Notes: generated by a model not told the origin, from the sequence alone. Positions 9,909-19,917 are shown, counted from the stretch's first letter. The stretch is 64,000 nucleotides of DNA from Azorinus chamasolen (GCA_963576725.1 OY755243.1:38797243-38861242), one strand, 5' to 3'. Translations and numbers: made by a program.

Positions 9909-10260
9909 CCCTTTACTCGATATACCTTTTAACACATTTGCAAACAGAGTAGAACCAGATCGGATGGCTTCTGTTGGAGCTAGCTTCTCAAGATCAATGC
10001 TCTGTTTGCCTATGCAATAGTATAGATCAGGGTTGAGTTTGATTGCGTTCTCAAGCTTTTGATTGGTGAGATTTGAGTTCTCAAGCTTTTGATTGGTCAG
10101 ATTTGAGCCAAAGGCTCAAATCTGACCAATCAAAAACTTCAGAACGAACTCAGACTCAACTAAAAGTTTTATATGCATGGACCCTGATTCTACAGTTGGC
10201 GAAATATTCTTGTGCTCATAATTATGTCATTATGAAAATTCAGCTAATTAATATTCATGA
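9905..10260 (+). mobile_element. family B element with palindromic insertion
   Basis: Starts TTAACCCTTTACTCG (TTAA shared with the preceding A4). Core GCAAACAGAGTAGAACC to GCTCTGTTTGC with a damaged axis. The 3' flank is interrupted at about 10028-10195, where a hairpin (arms TTTGATTGGTCAGATTTGAG) bounded by CAGGGT and ACCCTG has inserted. The terminal TTAA is not recognisable. Confidence 0.55.
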
Positions 10261-10383
10261 TGTCATTATTTCTAATATGAATATTAATGGAGCAATACAT
10301 GAAACCTCAGAAATAGACTATTTAAAGTAATGATCGTAGGGATGTTTTGTTGTATATGTACTGTTTATGAGACTTCAGGGTCA

Positions 10384-10602
10384 TTAACCCATTCCCTCAC
10401 ATTCACGCCTCTGTAAAAGTCACCTGTTGAAACCATTGTGATAAATAGAGCATTTGCTCCTATAGGAGCAAATGCTCTATTTATCACAATGGTTTCAAAC
10501 TACAAAATTCTAAAATTTTCCTTTTCTCTAGTTAATGCTCCTTTTCGGTAGATTTATTCAAAGTGGTTGGATCTAAAAATAGCCTATGAGGTAATGGGTT
10601 AA
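10384..10602 (-). mobile_element. family A TTAA hairpin element (A5)
   Basis: TTAACCCATTCCCTCAC to GAGGTAATGGGTTAA in the reverse orientation. The core 10429-10496 is a perfect 68-bp palindrome (72 bp with flanking T/A pairs), the best-preserved copy in the window. Confidence 0.85.
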
Positions 10603-10615
10603 GGCAGATGGTAGT

Positions 10616-10839
10616 TTAACCATCTCCCTGTTCTATGTTTATTCCAAATTTCAATACCTACTGAATACTCATGGACAAAAAAGTTATAAGTGAAATATGG
10701 AAAGTGGAACGTTATAGCCATTTTAGAAAGTAAAGCAACAGAGTCTATCAAATTCCATTAGCAAACAGAGCAGACCCAGATCTGGGTCTACTGTGTTTGC
10801 GAATGCATGAAAAGACATTTATATGATGGAAAGCGTTAA
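10616..10839 (-). mobile_element. family B element with hairpin tip deleted
   Basis: Reverse copy ending GGAAAGCGTTAA. The core 10761-10800 is only 40 bp and still a palindrome (GCAAACAGAGCAGACCCAGA facing TCTGGGTCTACTGTGTTTGC). Compared with the 68-bp core, the inner 28 bp between two GATC words are missing. Confidence 0.75.
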
Positions 10840-10914
10840 TGCTGGAGGGAAGTTATGCAGAAAGCTCACCACCTGCTCTTACAGATGTAATTTTAAAGAC
10901 ACTTGTGTTATTTT

Positions 10915-11131
10915 TTAACCCATTCCCTCATTTTGATGTCTCTGTAAAGGTCACTTTTTGAAACCATTGTGATAAATAGAGCATTTGCTCCTATGGAGCA
11001 AATGCTCTATTTTTCACAATGGTTTCAAAATTACACAAATCTAAAATATCCTTTTTTCTAGTAATGCTCCTTTTTGGTAGATTTATTCAAAGAGGTTGGG
11101 TCTAAAAATAGCGTATGAGGGAATAGGTTAA
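10915..11131 (-). mobile_element. family A TTAA hairpin element (A6)
   Basis: TTAACCCATTCCCTC to GAGGGAATAGGTTAA, reverse orientation. Core arms GAAACCATTGTGATAAATAG, axis CCTATGG (one base pair shorter). Confidence 0.8.
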
Positions 11132-11189
11132 ATGATCACTTTATAGAGGTTTTGTTGTATACTGTTAAGTGTTTGCATTTACATGAAGG

Positions 11190-11341
11190 CTTTTCCCTAG
11201 CACACTAAGTCTTGTCCCATGTTTTTGTATGCCGAGAGGCAGTGTGTCACATAGGAATCACTTTTCCGTCGTCTGTCTGTCTGTCAGTCACATGTTGCCT
11301 CGTAGACAGGTGACACATGTGTTTTGTGAACACCTCTTGTT
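11190..11341 (+). mobile_element. short HINE-like repeat
   Basis: Contains a TGTC/TGTG-rich microsatellite (CGTCTGTCTGTCTGTCAG). An inner TGTGTCAC (11243-11250) is matched by GTGACACA near the 3' end. A hairpin GGTGACACA...TGTGAACACC (11309-11334) is followed directly by TCTTGTT (11335-11341). The asymmetric inverted repeat plus 3' hairpin fits Helentron-type ends. The 5' limit is approximate. Confidence 0.5.
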
Positions 11342-11579
11342 TTGATATATGTTTTTGAATTGCTTGACTTTTTATATTTCAGAAATCTATGAAGAGTGCA
11401 ACTGAATGTTCCTAGCCTGGTTGATTAGCATTCCAGATTGTGTTTGATATGGCTACAGACTGTTAGGTTTGAAGTGCAACATCTTCCTGTCTCTTGAACT
11501 GTAGGTACTGGTACCCTACAGAGTCGGACACGCAGTCTCCAGTCTCCATTTATCATGCTGAATAAGTCATTTGATCAAT

Positions 11580-11838
11580 TTAACCCTTTACTCCAAAAAT
11601 ACTCTTTTCTCTGCCTTTGCAAACAGAGTAGACCCAGTTCAGATGGATCCTGTAGGAGCCATCTGATCAGGGCATGCTCTGTTTGCTTAAAGTATAATAT
11701 GGATATGATTCTACAGTTTATGCCATGTCTCTGTCATTTCAAACATTCCTCTGTCCATGTACTATTATAACAGATAATCTGATTGATATTTATCATGTCA
11801 TTATTTATTATATTAATATTCATGGAGTAAAGGGTTAA
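11580..11838 (+). mobile_element. family B TTAA hairpin element
   Basis: TTAACCCTTTACTCC to GGAGTAAAGGGTTAA. The core 11619-11686 is 68 bp, arms GCAAACAGAGTAGACCCAG and mirror, axis TCCTGTAGGA with a few mismatches. Confidence 0.8.
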
Positions 11839-11844
11839 ATGTTT

Positions 11845-12070
11845 TTAACCCTTTCCTCCATAGACTATTTTTAGACCCTACCTCTTTGAATGAATCTACC
11901 CAAAAGGAGCATGTACTAGAGAAAAGTAAAATTTTAGAATTTTGTAGTTTGAAACCATTGTGATAAATAGAGCATTTGCTCCTATAGGAGTAAATGCTCT
12001 ATTTACCACAATGGTTTCGAGTGGTTATTACAGAGGTGTGGAAAGGTGTATTTATGGAGGAAAGGGTTAA
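11845..12070 (+). mobile_element. family A TTAA hairpin element (A7)
   Basis: TTAACCCTTTCCTCC to GGAGGAAAGGGTTAA, six bases after the preceding B element. The core palindrome has axis CCTATAGG and two arm mismatches. Confidence 0.8.
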
Positions 12071-12077
12071 TGTAATT

Positions 12078-12140
12078 GCAAATAGTGTAGCTGCCTCAGG
12101 AGCAGTTTGATCCTGGTCTGCATTATTTGTCTAAGTTTGT
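12078..12140. repeat. family C hairpin core
   Basis: GCAAATAGTGTAGCTGCC and GGTCTGCATTATTTGTC arms around CAGGAGCAG. Partial. Confidence 0.4.
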
Positions 12141-12446
12141 CTGGCTGGATATCTAGGGTAATTATGGTCAATCTATAACAGTGATAAGCCCAAAGATCTA
12201 TAACAGACCAAAGATCAAACTGGATCCGAGCTACAAGGCTGATCTTTATAGCAGTGAAAGCAAAACTTCCAACACTTTGGCATGTACTATTGATAACTCT
12301 TTCACCACAAAGGTTGCTGGAAAGCGTCTTGCAGGGCTCATTGCAATGGGCCTATCAGGAAAGTGACTGACAGGGCTCTGACTGCAATTGGCATATCAGG
12401 AAAGTGACTGACAGGGCTTACTGCAATGGGCATATCTTTGATTATC

Positions 12447-12520
12447 TTTGCAAATAGTTTGTATCCAGATGAAACACCAAATCTTATGGCATCTCATCAG
12501 GATCCAAACTGTTTGACACA
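12447..12520. repeat. family D-like hairpin
   Basis: Arms GCAAATAGTTTGTATCCAGA and TCAGGATCCAAACTGTTTG, with GATGAAAC/GCATCTCATC inside. The centre is decayed. Confidence 0.45.
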
Positions 12521-13214
12521 CCACTCAAATTTTAAAGAACAAATTGCAGGAAAGTGCACTCTGAAAGTTAATGAAGCTGATATTGTTTGCAGACAAAAAA
12601 TTATTTGGGCTGAAAGAGTTATATACTATCAATGTCAGTAAAATGGAAGTTATATTACTGGAGAAGAAACCAAAGCCATCAACTTCACAATAATATAGCT
12701 CAATATTGCTTTTGTTTTTTGTAAATAAGTAGATCTGTACATTTGGGGCACTAGCATTATGTATTTGAAAAGAATGTAAAAGAAATATTAGTAAATATCG
12801 ACTTGACTTTGAATTCAACAATATTATTGACAGAGCATCAATGTGACCTAGACACCTTCAAAATTAATGACGATATTCAATATCAGGATATTGTTTACAA
12901 TAATATGGACAAATTGATTGTATGCATCATTGGTAAAAAATTATTCATTTTTGCTTTTTTAATTATAAGAAGTGCTAAATGTAAAACATTTCTTCAATTA
13001 AGTGTCAATTTAAAAGATTCTGGATCTTTGACCCAGATCCAGATTTTTCGTTGTACAACTAAATATTATCTGCCTATTTCGAACAATTATGAAACTAAGA
13101 TGTAACCCTAATAAGTACATCAGCGAATATCCTCAGGGACGCTGATGTCAAACACATGAAATATTTAGGCATTTTTAAAATGAGGCCATGGTGGCTTAAC
13201 CTTAGTCCTTAGTA
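12521..13214. other. no recognisable feature
   Basis: AT-rich stretch. Open frames of about 100 codons occur on both strands, but I recognise no family in them, they overlap each other, and the composition is that of the flanks. Confidence 0.4.
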
Positions 13215-13492
13215 ACCTTACCTGATGAGTACAAAAGAAATAATGACATCATTAAGTTTTATAATGGCCTAATGTACTCAGGAGTTTTTGGTATTGGAAG
13301 TTAGATCCATTATAATTTCATCAGCACACAGAGTAGGTCACTAGACCCCAATCAGATACCTCCTAAAGGAGCAGAAACTGTAAAATCAGGTCTAGACTGT
13401 TTCATAAACAACATACAGAAGCCATCTGATCTGGATCTACTCTGTTTGCAAAAGTGTTCAAAGGAGTACATAATTATGGAGTAAAGGGTTGA
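13215..13492 (-). mobile_element. family B element, decayed
   Basis: Reverse copy. It keeps the flank TACAAAAGAAATAATGACAT, one core arm (GCCATCTGATCTGGATCTAC then TCTGTTTGC) and the closing GGAGTAAAGGGTTGA. The first arm is interrupted. Confidence 0.5.
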
Positions 13493-13866
13493 AGACACAG
13501 GACTAGGCGTCTTTCAAGTGGTCATATTATAGAAAGGTTTTAATGTGTTCATTTTTTTCAAATGCCCTTTTCCTTCAACAGCAGCCATATATTTTTTAAA
13601 ACTGTTATTCGCTTGATTTATGTCATGGTATAATTATCATGGAACGAAGTTTGCCATAATAAAAATCTCAGTTTTTAATTTCTGCTGGTTCAGTGTAATA
13701 TTTGTACATAGAGCTTATTAATCAAATTTTATTAAAGTGCCATAATATAACAACAGATATAGTTATATATTTGTTCTTAACTTTCTTATAACTTTGCAAA
13801 ATATTGCTCAGTGAAGTCATACATGTACTATATACTAAGTATGGCTACATGAAAAACTTTGAACAT

Positions 13867-14057
13867 TTAACCCTTTCCCTAATGAACATTTTTGCATGAA
13901 TATTTATTGACCTTTTTTTATAACAGAATTTTTGGCTCGAACAAAAACTGTTGGATCAGATCTATATTATATCATAAGTAAACAGAGCAGACCCTGATCA
14001 GACAGCTGCTACAGAAATCATCTAGGTACGATCTGTAAAGGTGTGGAAAGGTGTTAA
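13867..14057 (-). mobile_element. family B element, decayed
   Basis: TTAACCCTTTCCCTAATG to GGTGTTAA with TAAACAGAGCAGACCCTG and axis remnant CAGCTGCTACAG. Shares its right TTAA with the next element. Confidence 0.5.
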
Positions 14058-14268
14058 CCCTGTCGCTGCCAATGCCGGATCAGTGATTACCTATGCAAAC
14101 AGTTTGGATCCAGATCAAACGCCGAGTAACTCGGCGTCTCATCTGGATCCAAACTGTTTGTTACTGTTACTATGTTTTTGAAACAAAAATGAAGAAAATC
14201 AAAAGAATGAAAATTTGTACCAGACGACAAAGTTAGCAGACGACAGAGTTTGGCAGTGAAATGGTTAA
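14054..14268 (+). mobile_element. family D TTAA hairpin element
   Basis: TTAACCCTGTCGCTGCC to GTGAAATGGTTAA. The core 14096-14160 is a 65-bp palindrome (two mismatches) with arms CAAACAGTTTGGATCCAGAT and axis CGCCGAGTAACTCGGCG. Ends are of the TTAA-CCC type, as in A and B, but core and axis differ. Related cores end both 39-bp arrays (46549-46618 and 63930-64000). Confidence 0.8.
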
Positions 14269-14527
14269 TATGAGAGAAAGTATAAATGTGTTTTTCACAC
14301 ATTTGCAAACAGAGTAGACTCAGATCAGATGGCTCAAGTAGTAGGAGCCATCTGATCAGGGTCTGCTGTGTTTGCTAATGTAATTTGAAAGATCTGTTTC
14401 TTAATTTTCTAAAATGGCTACAATGTTCCACTTTCCATTATTTCGTTATAACTATTTTGTCCATGAATATTCAGTAGGTATTACAATTTCAATTATTTGG
14501 AATAAACATAGAACAGGGAAAGGGTTA
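14265..14527 (+). mobile_element. family B TTAA hairpin element
   Basis: Begins at the TTAA shared with family D and ends ACAGGGAAAGGGTTA. Core GCAAACAGAGTAGACTCAG to GGGTCTGCTGTGTTTGC, axis CTCAAGTAGTAGGAG. The first bases (TTAATATGAGAGAAAG) read like the reverse complement of the usual family start. Confidence 0.7.
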
Positions 14528-14692
14528 TGCAGTATTAGGTGAGTGTAAGATTACTTAGATCCTGTTCAGGTACCATGTTGTGTGCCATTTAATCTGGATC
14601 CTAGCTGTTGTAGATGCTGTTCTATTATAAAATGTAAAGGAAAACATACTGTTACTATGTGAAAAGAATTTTATGTAATATGATTGGCTAGT

Positions 14693-14851
14693 TGACCCTT
14701 TACCTCATGAATATTCATGTCAGAAATCATGACATCATGAATATTTATTAGCTGCATATTTATAATGGTATATATGAGAAAGTGTGTTTTCTGACCATGG
14801 AAAAACTGTAGAATCAGGTGTCAGAAGTGTCTCTATGAGGTAAAAGGTTAA
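14693..14851 (-). mobile_element. family B element without core
   Basis: Starts TTGACCCTTTACCTCATGAA (TTAA decayed) and ends GAGGTAAAAGGTTAA. The flanks (AATCATGACATCATGAATAT, ACTGTAGAATCAGG) are present but the GCAAACAGAG palindrome is missing. Confidence 0.55.
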
Positions 14852-15049
14852 GCTGGCCATTTTAGATAATATGAGCATTTCTAATTATTTAATTTTACAG
14901 ATTACCACTATGTATAAAATGGCTGTCTACAACTGATGAAATCAAACGTCTTCCAAGAAGGCTGCTCTGTTTGCAAAGGCATTAATAGGCATAATAATGC
15001 TGTAAAGGATTAGCTCTTTGCATCCTAGCAGCAAATTTGTGATAACCAA

Positions 15050-15140
15050 TGCTTACAGTTTGGATCAAGATGAGATGCTATACATATAACTCATGGATCA
15101 AAATGAGATGCTATGTTACTCATCAGAATTCAAACTGACA
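15050..15140. repeat. family D-like hairpin, decayed
   Basis: ACAGTTTGGATCAAGATGAG and CTCATCAGAATTCAAACTG arms with a duplicated inner GATCAARATGAGATGCTAT. Confidence 0.4.
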
Positions 15141-15459
15141 CCCTTTTAAAAAGATATTTTTAAGTGCATTTAAATTTGCTTTCAATATATATATATGCCA
15201 TTAATGTTCATAAGTTGAAGATAATTTTTTGAAAGATGTATTATTTTGATATTAACTTATTTTTGCATGTTTGAACATTTCAAAACTTTTGTTATATGTT
15301 ATGCATTGTTGAGACATTTATTACATCTCTAACAACCAGCAAGTAATAATAAAAACTAACCTAAGGCTAACACGCTTCTCTAAACAGTTTGACATCCAGT
15401 ATCCCCTCCTCATGAACATGTATAGTTAAATTAGTCCATTAAGCACAAATTTGGTAGCT

Positions 15460-15687
15460 TTAACCCATTCCAGCATAGGCTATTTTAGATCCAGTCTCTT
15501 TGATGCAATCTACCAAATAGGAGCATTTACTAGAGAAAAGGAATTTTTCAGATTTGTGCAGTTTTGAAACTATTGTGATAAATAGAGCATTTGCTCCTGT
15601 GGAGCAAATGCTCTATTTATCACAATGGTTTCACAAAGTGACTTTTACAGAAGCGTCAAAAGGCGTCAATATGTGGGAATGGGTTAA
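15460..15687 (+). mobile_element. family A TTAA hairpin element (A8)
   Basis: TTAACCCATTCCAGC to GGGAATGGGTTAA. Core arms GAAACTATTGTGATAAATAG, axis CTCCTGTGGAG. Flanks match A3 most closely (AGAAGCGTCAAAAGGCGTCA), so both belong to one subfamily. Confidence 0.8.
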
Positions 15688-15696
15688 AGTGCACAG

Positions 15697-15930
15697 ACTG
15701 AGTAGCCAATAGTATAGACCCGGATACAACTACTCCTTCAGGAAACTGGAGCAGTTTGATCAGGATCTGCACTATTTACCTAAGTCTATCTGTAAATTAG
15801 GGTATAGTTGAGACAGAAGACAATCGTTACCCTATTTATCCAAAGTATTTAGATAGATAAACTTACTAAAATAGTTGACATACAAATCAAACGGCTCCTG
15901 AAGGAGCAGTTTGATCAGGGGTCTAAGCTT
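15697..15930. repeat. two family C hairpins
   Basis: The first (about 15700-15790) pairs GCCAATAGTATAGACCCGGA with GATCAGGATCTGCACTATTT around ACTCCTTCAGGA. The second (about 15876-15925) keeps CAAACGGCTCCTGAAGGAGC and its mirror arm. Neither has clear element ends. Confidence 0.45.
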
Positions 15931-16276
15931 GACAAATCAATGGAGAAGAGAGATTATGTGTCCAAATACTTTTAATTAGGTTAGTTGGTATAGGGGACAA
16001 TAAACTACATCAGTGATGGTGTTATTCATCTTAGCTGAGTTCCAAGTCACATTTGATTTCAGCAAGAAATGATCCAACTGTGACCCATTTATAAATGTTG
16101 TTCAAGCCATTGTGATTCGACAAATATATGGCCATCAGGGGTGTAGCTGTTTTTCCTCATGTATGGCTATGGTAAAAAATTTAAAATGTTCTCTGAAACC
16201 ATGGACCCAATTTTAATGTTTTTTTCATGAATGTTCCATAACTGACCCTTTACCAAACATTAGTTTTCTTTTCGTG

Positions 16277-16385
16277 GCTTTGTTAGGTTTTAAATATCAA
16301 ACAAAGCCCCTATATTGTGTACATGATAACACGCATGACCTATTGACCCAGACAAGCCATATAGGGCTATCATGGACCTCTTGTT
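16277..16385 (+). mobile_element. short HINE-like repeat
   Basis: Opens with a hairpin (GGCTTTGTT...AACAAAGCC). GCCCCTATAT near the 5' end is answered by ATATAGGGC near the 3' end. A stem CCATATAG/CTATCATGG (16357-16375) precedes ACCTCTTGTT (16376-16385). Same architecture as the longer HINE-like repeats. Confidence 0.45.
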
Positions 16386-16680
16386 ATTCATAGTTCATGT
16401 TTTTTGTGACAAGAAGTAGTTGAGGGTCTGATTAGAAATAAAACCGTTGGACACTCTGATTGTATTTTTGAAGATTAACATAATTTACAGATGATAGTTA
16501 CTTGGAATACAAAGAATGAATGGAAAAACGTTTTTGGAATTTTTTTTGTAAATAGTGCAATACTAACTGTGCTCCTACTGCCGGTTTTGTAGTTTTATGT
16601 TAACCCTTTAGGTGCAAATAAAAACATCCTGTTTACAAATAATGTTTTTGATTTTGTGATTTCCAATTTTTAGGTCATCT
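16386..16680. other. no recognisable feature
   Basis: Low-complexity AT-rich DNA with a short decayed TTAACCCTTT motif near 16601. No gene or repeat boundary supported. Confidence 0.35.
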
Positions 16681-18047
16681 GTTTCGAAGAAAAGTCAAGC
16701 TATTGTGATCACTGGATCGTAGGCATTGTCGTCGGCGTGCAAAAACTTTAATTTAACTCATTAATCAAAAAGTATAAGAGGTATCAAGATGAAACTTCAT
16801 AGGTTAGTAGATCTCATTGAGGGGAAGGTCCCTTACCTAAGAACTCTTGATTTCAAAATTTTGGAGTTATGGCCCTTAATTTTTTTATTTATTTTTAGCT
16901 CACCTGAGCAAAGCTCAGGGTGAGCTTTTGGGAGACTTGAATGTCCGTCGTGCGTCGTGTGTCGTCAACAATTTGCTTGTGAACACTCTAGTGGTCACAA
17001 TTGTAGTCTAATCTTCATGAAACTTGGTCAGAATGAATGTCTTGATAAAATCTCGGACGAGTTCGAAAGTGGGTCAAGTTGGGGTAAAAACTAGGTCACT
17101 AGGTCAAATAGTAGGAAAACCTTGTGAACCCTCTAGAGGTCACATTTTTAGCCCAATTTTCATGAAACTTGGTCAGAATGATTGTCTTGATAAAATCTAG
17201 GAGAAGTTTGAAAAATGGGTTTTGTAGGGTAAAAAACTAGGTCACTAGGTCAAACAGTAGAAAAACCTTGTGAACACTCTAGTGGTCACAATTTTAGTCC
17301 AATCTTCATGAAACTTGGTCAGAATGAATGTCTTGATAAAATCTCGGACGAGTTTGAAAGTGGGTCAAGTGGAGTTAAAAACTAGGTCACTAGGTCAAAC
17401 AGTAAAAAAAACCTTGTGAACACTCTAGTGGTCACAATTTGAGTCCAATTTTCATGAAACTTAGTCATAATGATTGTCTTGATAAAATCTCAAATGAGTG
17501 TGAAAGTGGATTATGTGGGGTTAAAAACTAGGTCACTAGGTCAAATAGTACGAAAACCTTGTGAACACTCTAGAGGTCACATTTATAGCCAAATCTTCAT
17601 GCAAATTGGTCAGAATGATTGTCCTAATAAAATCTTGGACAAGTTTGAAAGTGGGTTATGTGAGGTCAAAAAGTAGGTCACTGGATCATATCTTAGAGAA
17701 ATCTAGTTTACACTCCAGTGGCCACATTTTTAGCCCAGTCTTCCTCAAAATTGCTCAGAGTGTTTGTCTTGGCGATATCAAGGTTGAGTGTGATCATGGG
17801 TTGGGTGGGAATAAAAAGTAGGTCACTAGGTCAAATCTTAGAAAAATTACTTTAGAGAGCACATTTTTAGCCCAATCTTCAATGGTCAGAATCATTGTCT
17901 TGATAAAATCAATATATACTAAATCTTTGAAAATCTTGTTCTGCAGAACCACTGCTAATCTATGGTAATCAGGTGAGCGATTAAGGGCCATCTTGGCCCT
18001 CTTGTTTTAATTTAGCTGGACAAGCTCCAAAGCATGCAACTCTTGTT
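16681..18047 (+). mobile_element. HINE-like repeat interrupted by another
   Basis: Left part 16681-16896 (GTGATCACTGGATCGTAGGC, GGAGTTATGGCCCTTAATT) and right part 18007-18047 (ending CATGCAACTCTTGTT) look like one older repeat split by the element at 16897-18006. The final TCTTGTT matches that of its relatives. Confidence 0.4.
16897..18006 (+). mobile_element. HINE-like AGCTCACC repeat
   Basis: Starts with a hairpin, AGCTCACCTGAGC against GCTCAGGGTGAGCT (to 16926). The same arm returns as AGGTGAGC at 17971-17978, then comes a hairpin GGGCCATCTTGGCCC (17985-17999) and TCTTGTT. Between them are six direct units of about 146 bp (from about 16976, 17121, 17268, 17413, 17557 and 17703) with CTTGTGAACACTCTAGTGGT and CATGAAACTTGGTCAGAATG. 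The layout is that of Helentron-associated elements. No Rep/helicase is encoded. Open frames inside are a by-product of the tandem units. Confidence 0.7.
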
Positions 18048-18262
18048 AATCCATTACCTCATGAATTTACATGTAATAATGGACACAGGAATGTTTGACC
18101 ATGACAGAAATAGAATGACAAGTTCGATCTATATACCAGTACAGTGTAATTCCATAACCAAACTAACCAGACCCTGATCAGACAACTTCAAAGGTACCAT
18201 CTGTTCTAGGTCTACTCTGTTTGCAAAGGAATCAAACAGCATCTCTGTGAGTGAAAGGGTTA
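18046..18262 (-). mobile_element. family B element, decayed
   Basis: TTAATCCATTACCTCATGAA to GTGAAAGGGTTA. One arm is AACCAGACCCTGATCAGACA, the other ATCTGTTCTAGGTCTACTCT followed by GTTTGC. Axis lost. Confidence 0.5.
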
Positions 18263-18865
18263 GGTCAAGATCTCTTAAGAATAAATTGAGTTGAATGTAA
18301 ACATAATGGAATATAGGTAGACAACTGTGCTCCAGTCAGTGACTGGCTTTCTCATGCAGATTTTTAATTTCAACATGTTTATGTATATAAAAACTGTGTA
18401 TATATTTAATACTGATAATTTTATTTGTATTGTTAGAGAATATAGTTTTTGTGTTTGACATAAATTATGTGAATAATAAATGTACGAAAAATGTTATTGT
18501 CCACTCGATGGACAATTTAAATTGTGATGCAAGTCTGTGTTTTGCAAGTCTGAAAAAAATGGAATGTAATACATTTATAAATATCTGTTTTGTTGCCAAG
18601 CTAATATGCTGGTATTATTTGGATCTGTTCTGTATTATACACGAATATATGGATATTTTAAGTCTCTATGCCTTATGTGGCCTTCAGAAATGTGTATGTA
18701 GAGACCGGCCTCTTGTATACAAAATGTCTGCCGTCTGGTCTAACATCTAAACTTCTACTCATTATTACATATAACCATTATTCCATATATATGCCTTATG
18801 GCAAATTTGCAAACATGCAATTTTGGACACAACTGAAACTGCAGAATCAGATCTATTTTATTTCA
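18263..18865. other. no recognisable gene
   Basis: AT-rich. A 106-codon open frame at 18430-18750 (+) contains many Cys and hydrophobic residues but shows no family motif, and a further frame overlaps it. I regard it as chance. Confidence 0.4.
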
Positions 18866-18868
18866 TAA

Positions 18869-18936
18869 GCAAACAGAGAAGACCCTGATTAGATGGCTCC
18901 TATAGGATCCATCTGATCTGGGTCTGCTTTGTTTGC
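18869..18936 (-). repeat. family B 68-bp hairpin core
   Basis: GCAAACAGAGAAGACCCTGA to GGGTCTGCTTTGTTTGC, exactly 68 bp, axis GCTCCTATAGGATC. Preceded by the reverse-oriented B flank (ACTGCAGAATCAGATCTATT). Outer TTAA ends not found. Confidence 0.65.
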
Positions 18937-18949
18937 TACTTTACAGAGA

Positions 18950-19358
18950 AAACACTCCAAACTGTTTATCTTACCTCTTTGTTGTTGATTCCTGGGTTTA
19001 TATATCCGAGGTCAAGGTCACACTTTATGGTCAGATCCCCACTTTGTCATTTATCACTGTCACTTTGCAGTGAAAACACTTATTTCATTTTTTGTTTCAC
19101 TATTGTTTTGTATAAACAACTGTTCCAAGCATCGCCCTATGACTATGTTTAACCACATAAATTCATCTTTCAAGGGAATAAAATATAATCAGTTTTATAT
19201 TATCCCATATGTTATGGTATTTTCTTTGTTTCCATTCACACTTATGAATTATCCCGGTGATGAAATATGCAAATGTCCGCTAACCCACTTACTCATGAAA
19301 ATTCATACAGGAAATGACATCACAATTCTGGAACATGAACACACAGTTGTTTTGGATA
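18950..19358. other. no recognisable gene
   Basis: AT-rich spacer. Open frames up to 98 codons lack recognisable motifs. Confidence 0.35.
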
Positions 19359-19360
19359 TA

Positions 19361-19564
19361 CAGTAAACCCTCTCTATATCAGCCACTAAATTACATAAAT
19401 TATTTTGTGTTAAAGGCAGGTGGCTGCTTAAAGCAAGGTTAAAGTAAAACAGAACGCTCCTATAGGAGCATTCTGTTTTTACTTTCACCTTGCTTTAAGC
19501 ATCCACCTGCCCTAATACCAACCAATTAACACAATTTAGTTGCCATTATAGAGAGGTTTTACTA
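19361..19564. mobile_element. pogo-like TA MITE with GCTCCTATAGGAGC axis
   Basis: Second copy of the element at 7584-7789: ends CAGTAAACCCTCTCTATA and TATAGAGAGGTTTTACTA, flanked by TA. The arms GTAAAACAGAACGCTCCTA pair with one mismatch and one extra T in the mirror. Confidence 0.8.
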
Positions 19565-19666
19565 TAGCAAAAAGTGTGGAACCTAATCTGTATAATCCGT
19601 TACACCAGGAATATTCATATAAGAAATAATGACATCATGAATATTAATTAGATAATCTAATTTAGA

Positions 19667-19917
19667 TTAACCTTATCCCTGTTCTGTATTTAGGCCAACT
19701 TTCAGTAACCTACTGAATATTCATTAACAAAATAGTTATAAAGAAATATGGAAGGTGTTACATTATAGACATTTTAGAAAACAAAGATACAGATCTATCA
19801 AATTCTTTTAACAAACAGAGCAGACCCTGATCAGATGGCTCCTCTAGGAGCTGTCTGATCTGGGTCAACTCTTTTTGCAAATGCGTGAAAACACGTTAAT
19901 ATGAGAGAAAGGGTTAA
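19667..19917 (-). mobile_element. family B TTAA hairpin element
   Basis: TTAACCTTATCCCTGTTCTG to GAGAGAAAGGGTTAA, reverse copy of the AACAGGG subfamily. The core 19811-19878 is 68 bp, arms RCAAACAGAGCAGACCCTGA and mirror, axis TCCTCTAGGA. Confidence 0.75.

Noticed and set aside
12525..13105. Pair of about 100-codon frames on opposite strands
   Set aside because: They overlap head-on, lack motifs and share the AT-rich background.
17470..17821. Open frames in the AGCTCACC repeat
   Set aside because: Caused by the tandem units of a known type of non-coding repeat; the peptide repeats follow the DNA repeats.
18430..18750. 106-codon open frame as a small host gene
   Set aside because: No recognisable motif, no codon or composition contrast, and overlapping frames; expected by chance in AT-rich DNA of this length.
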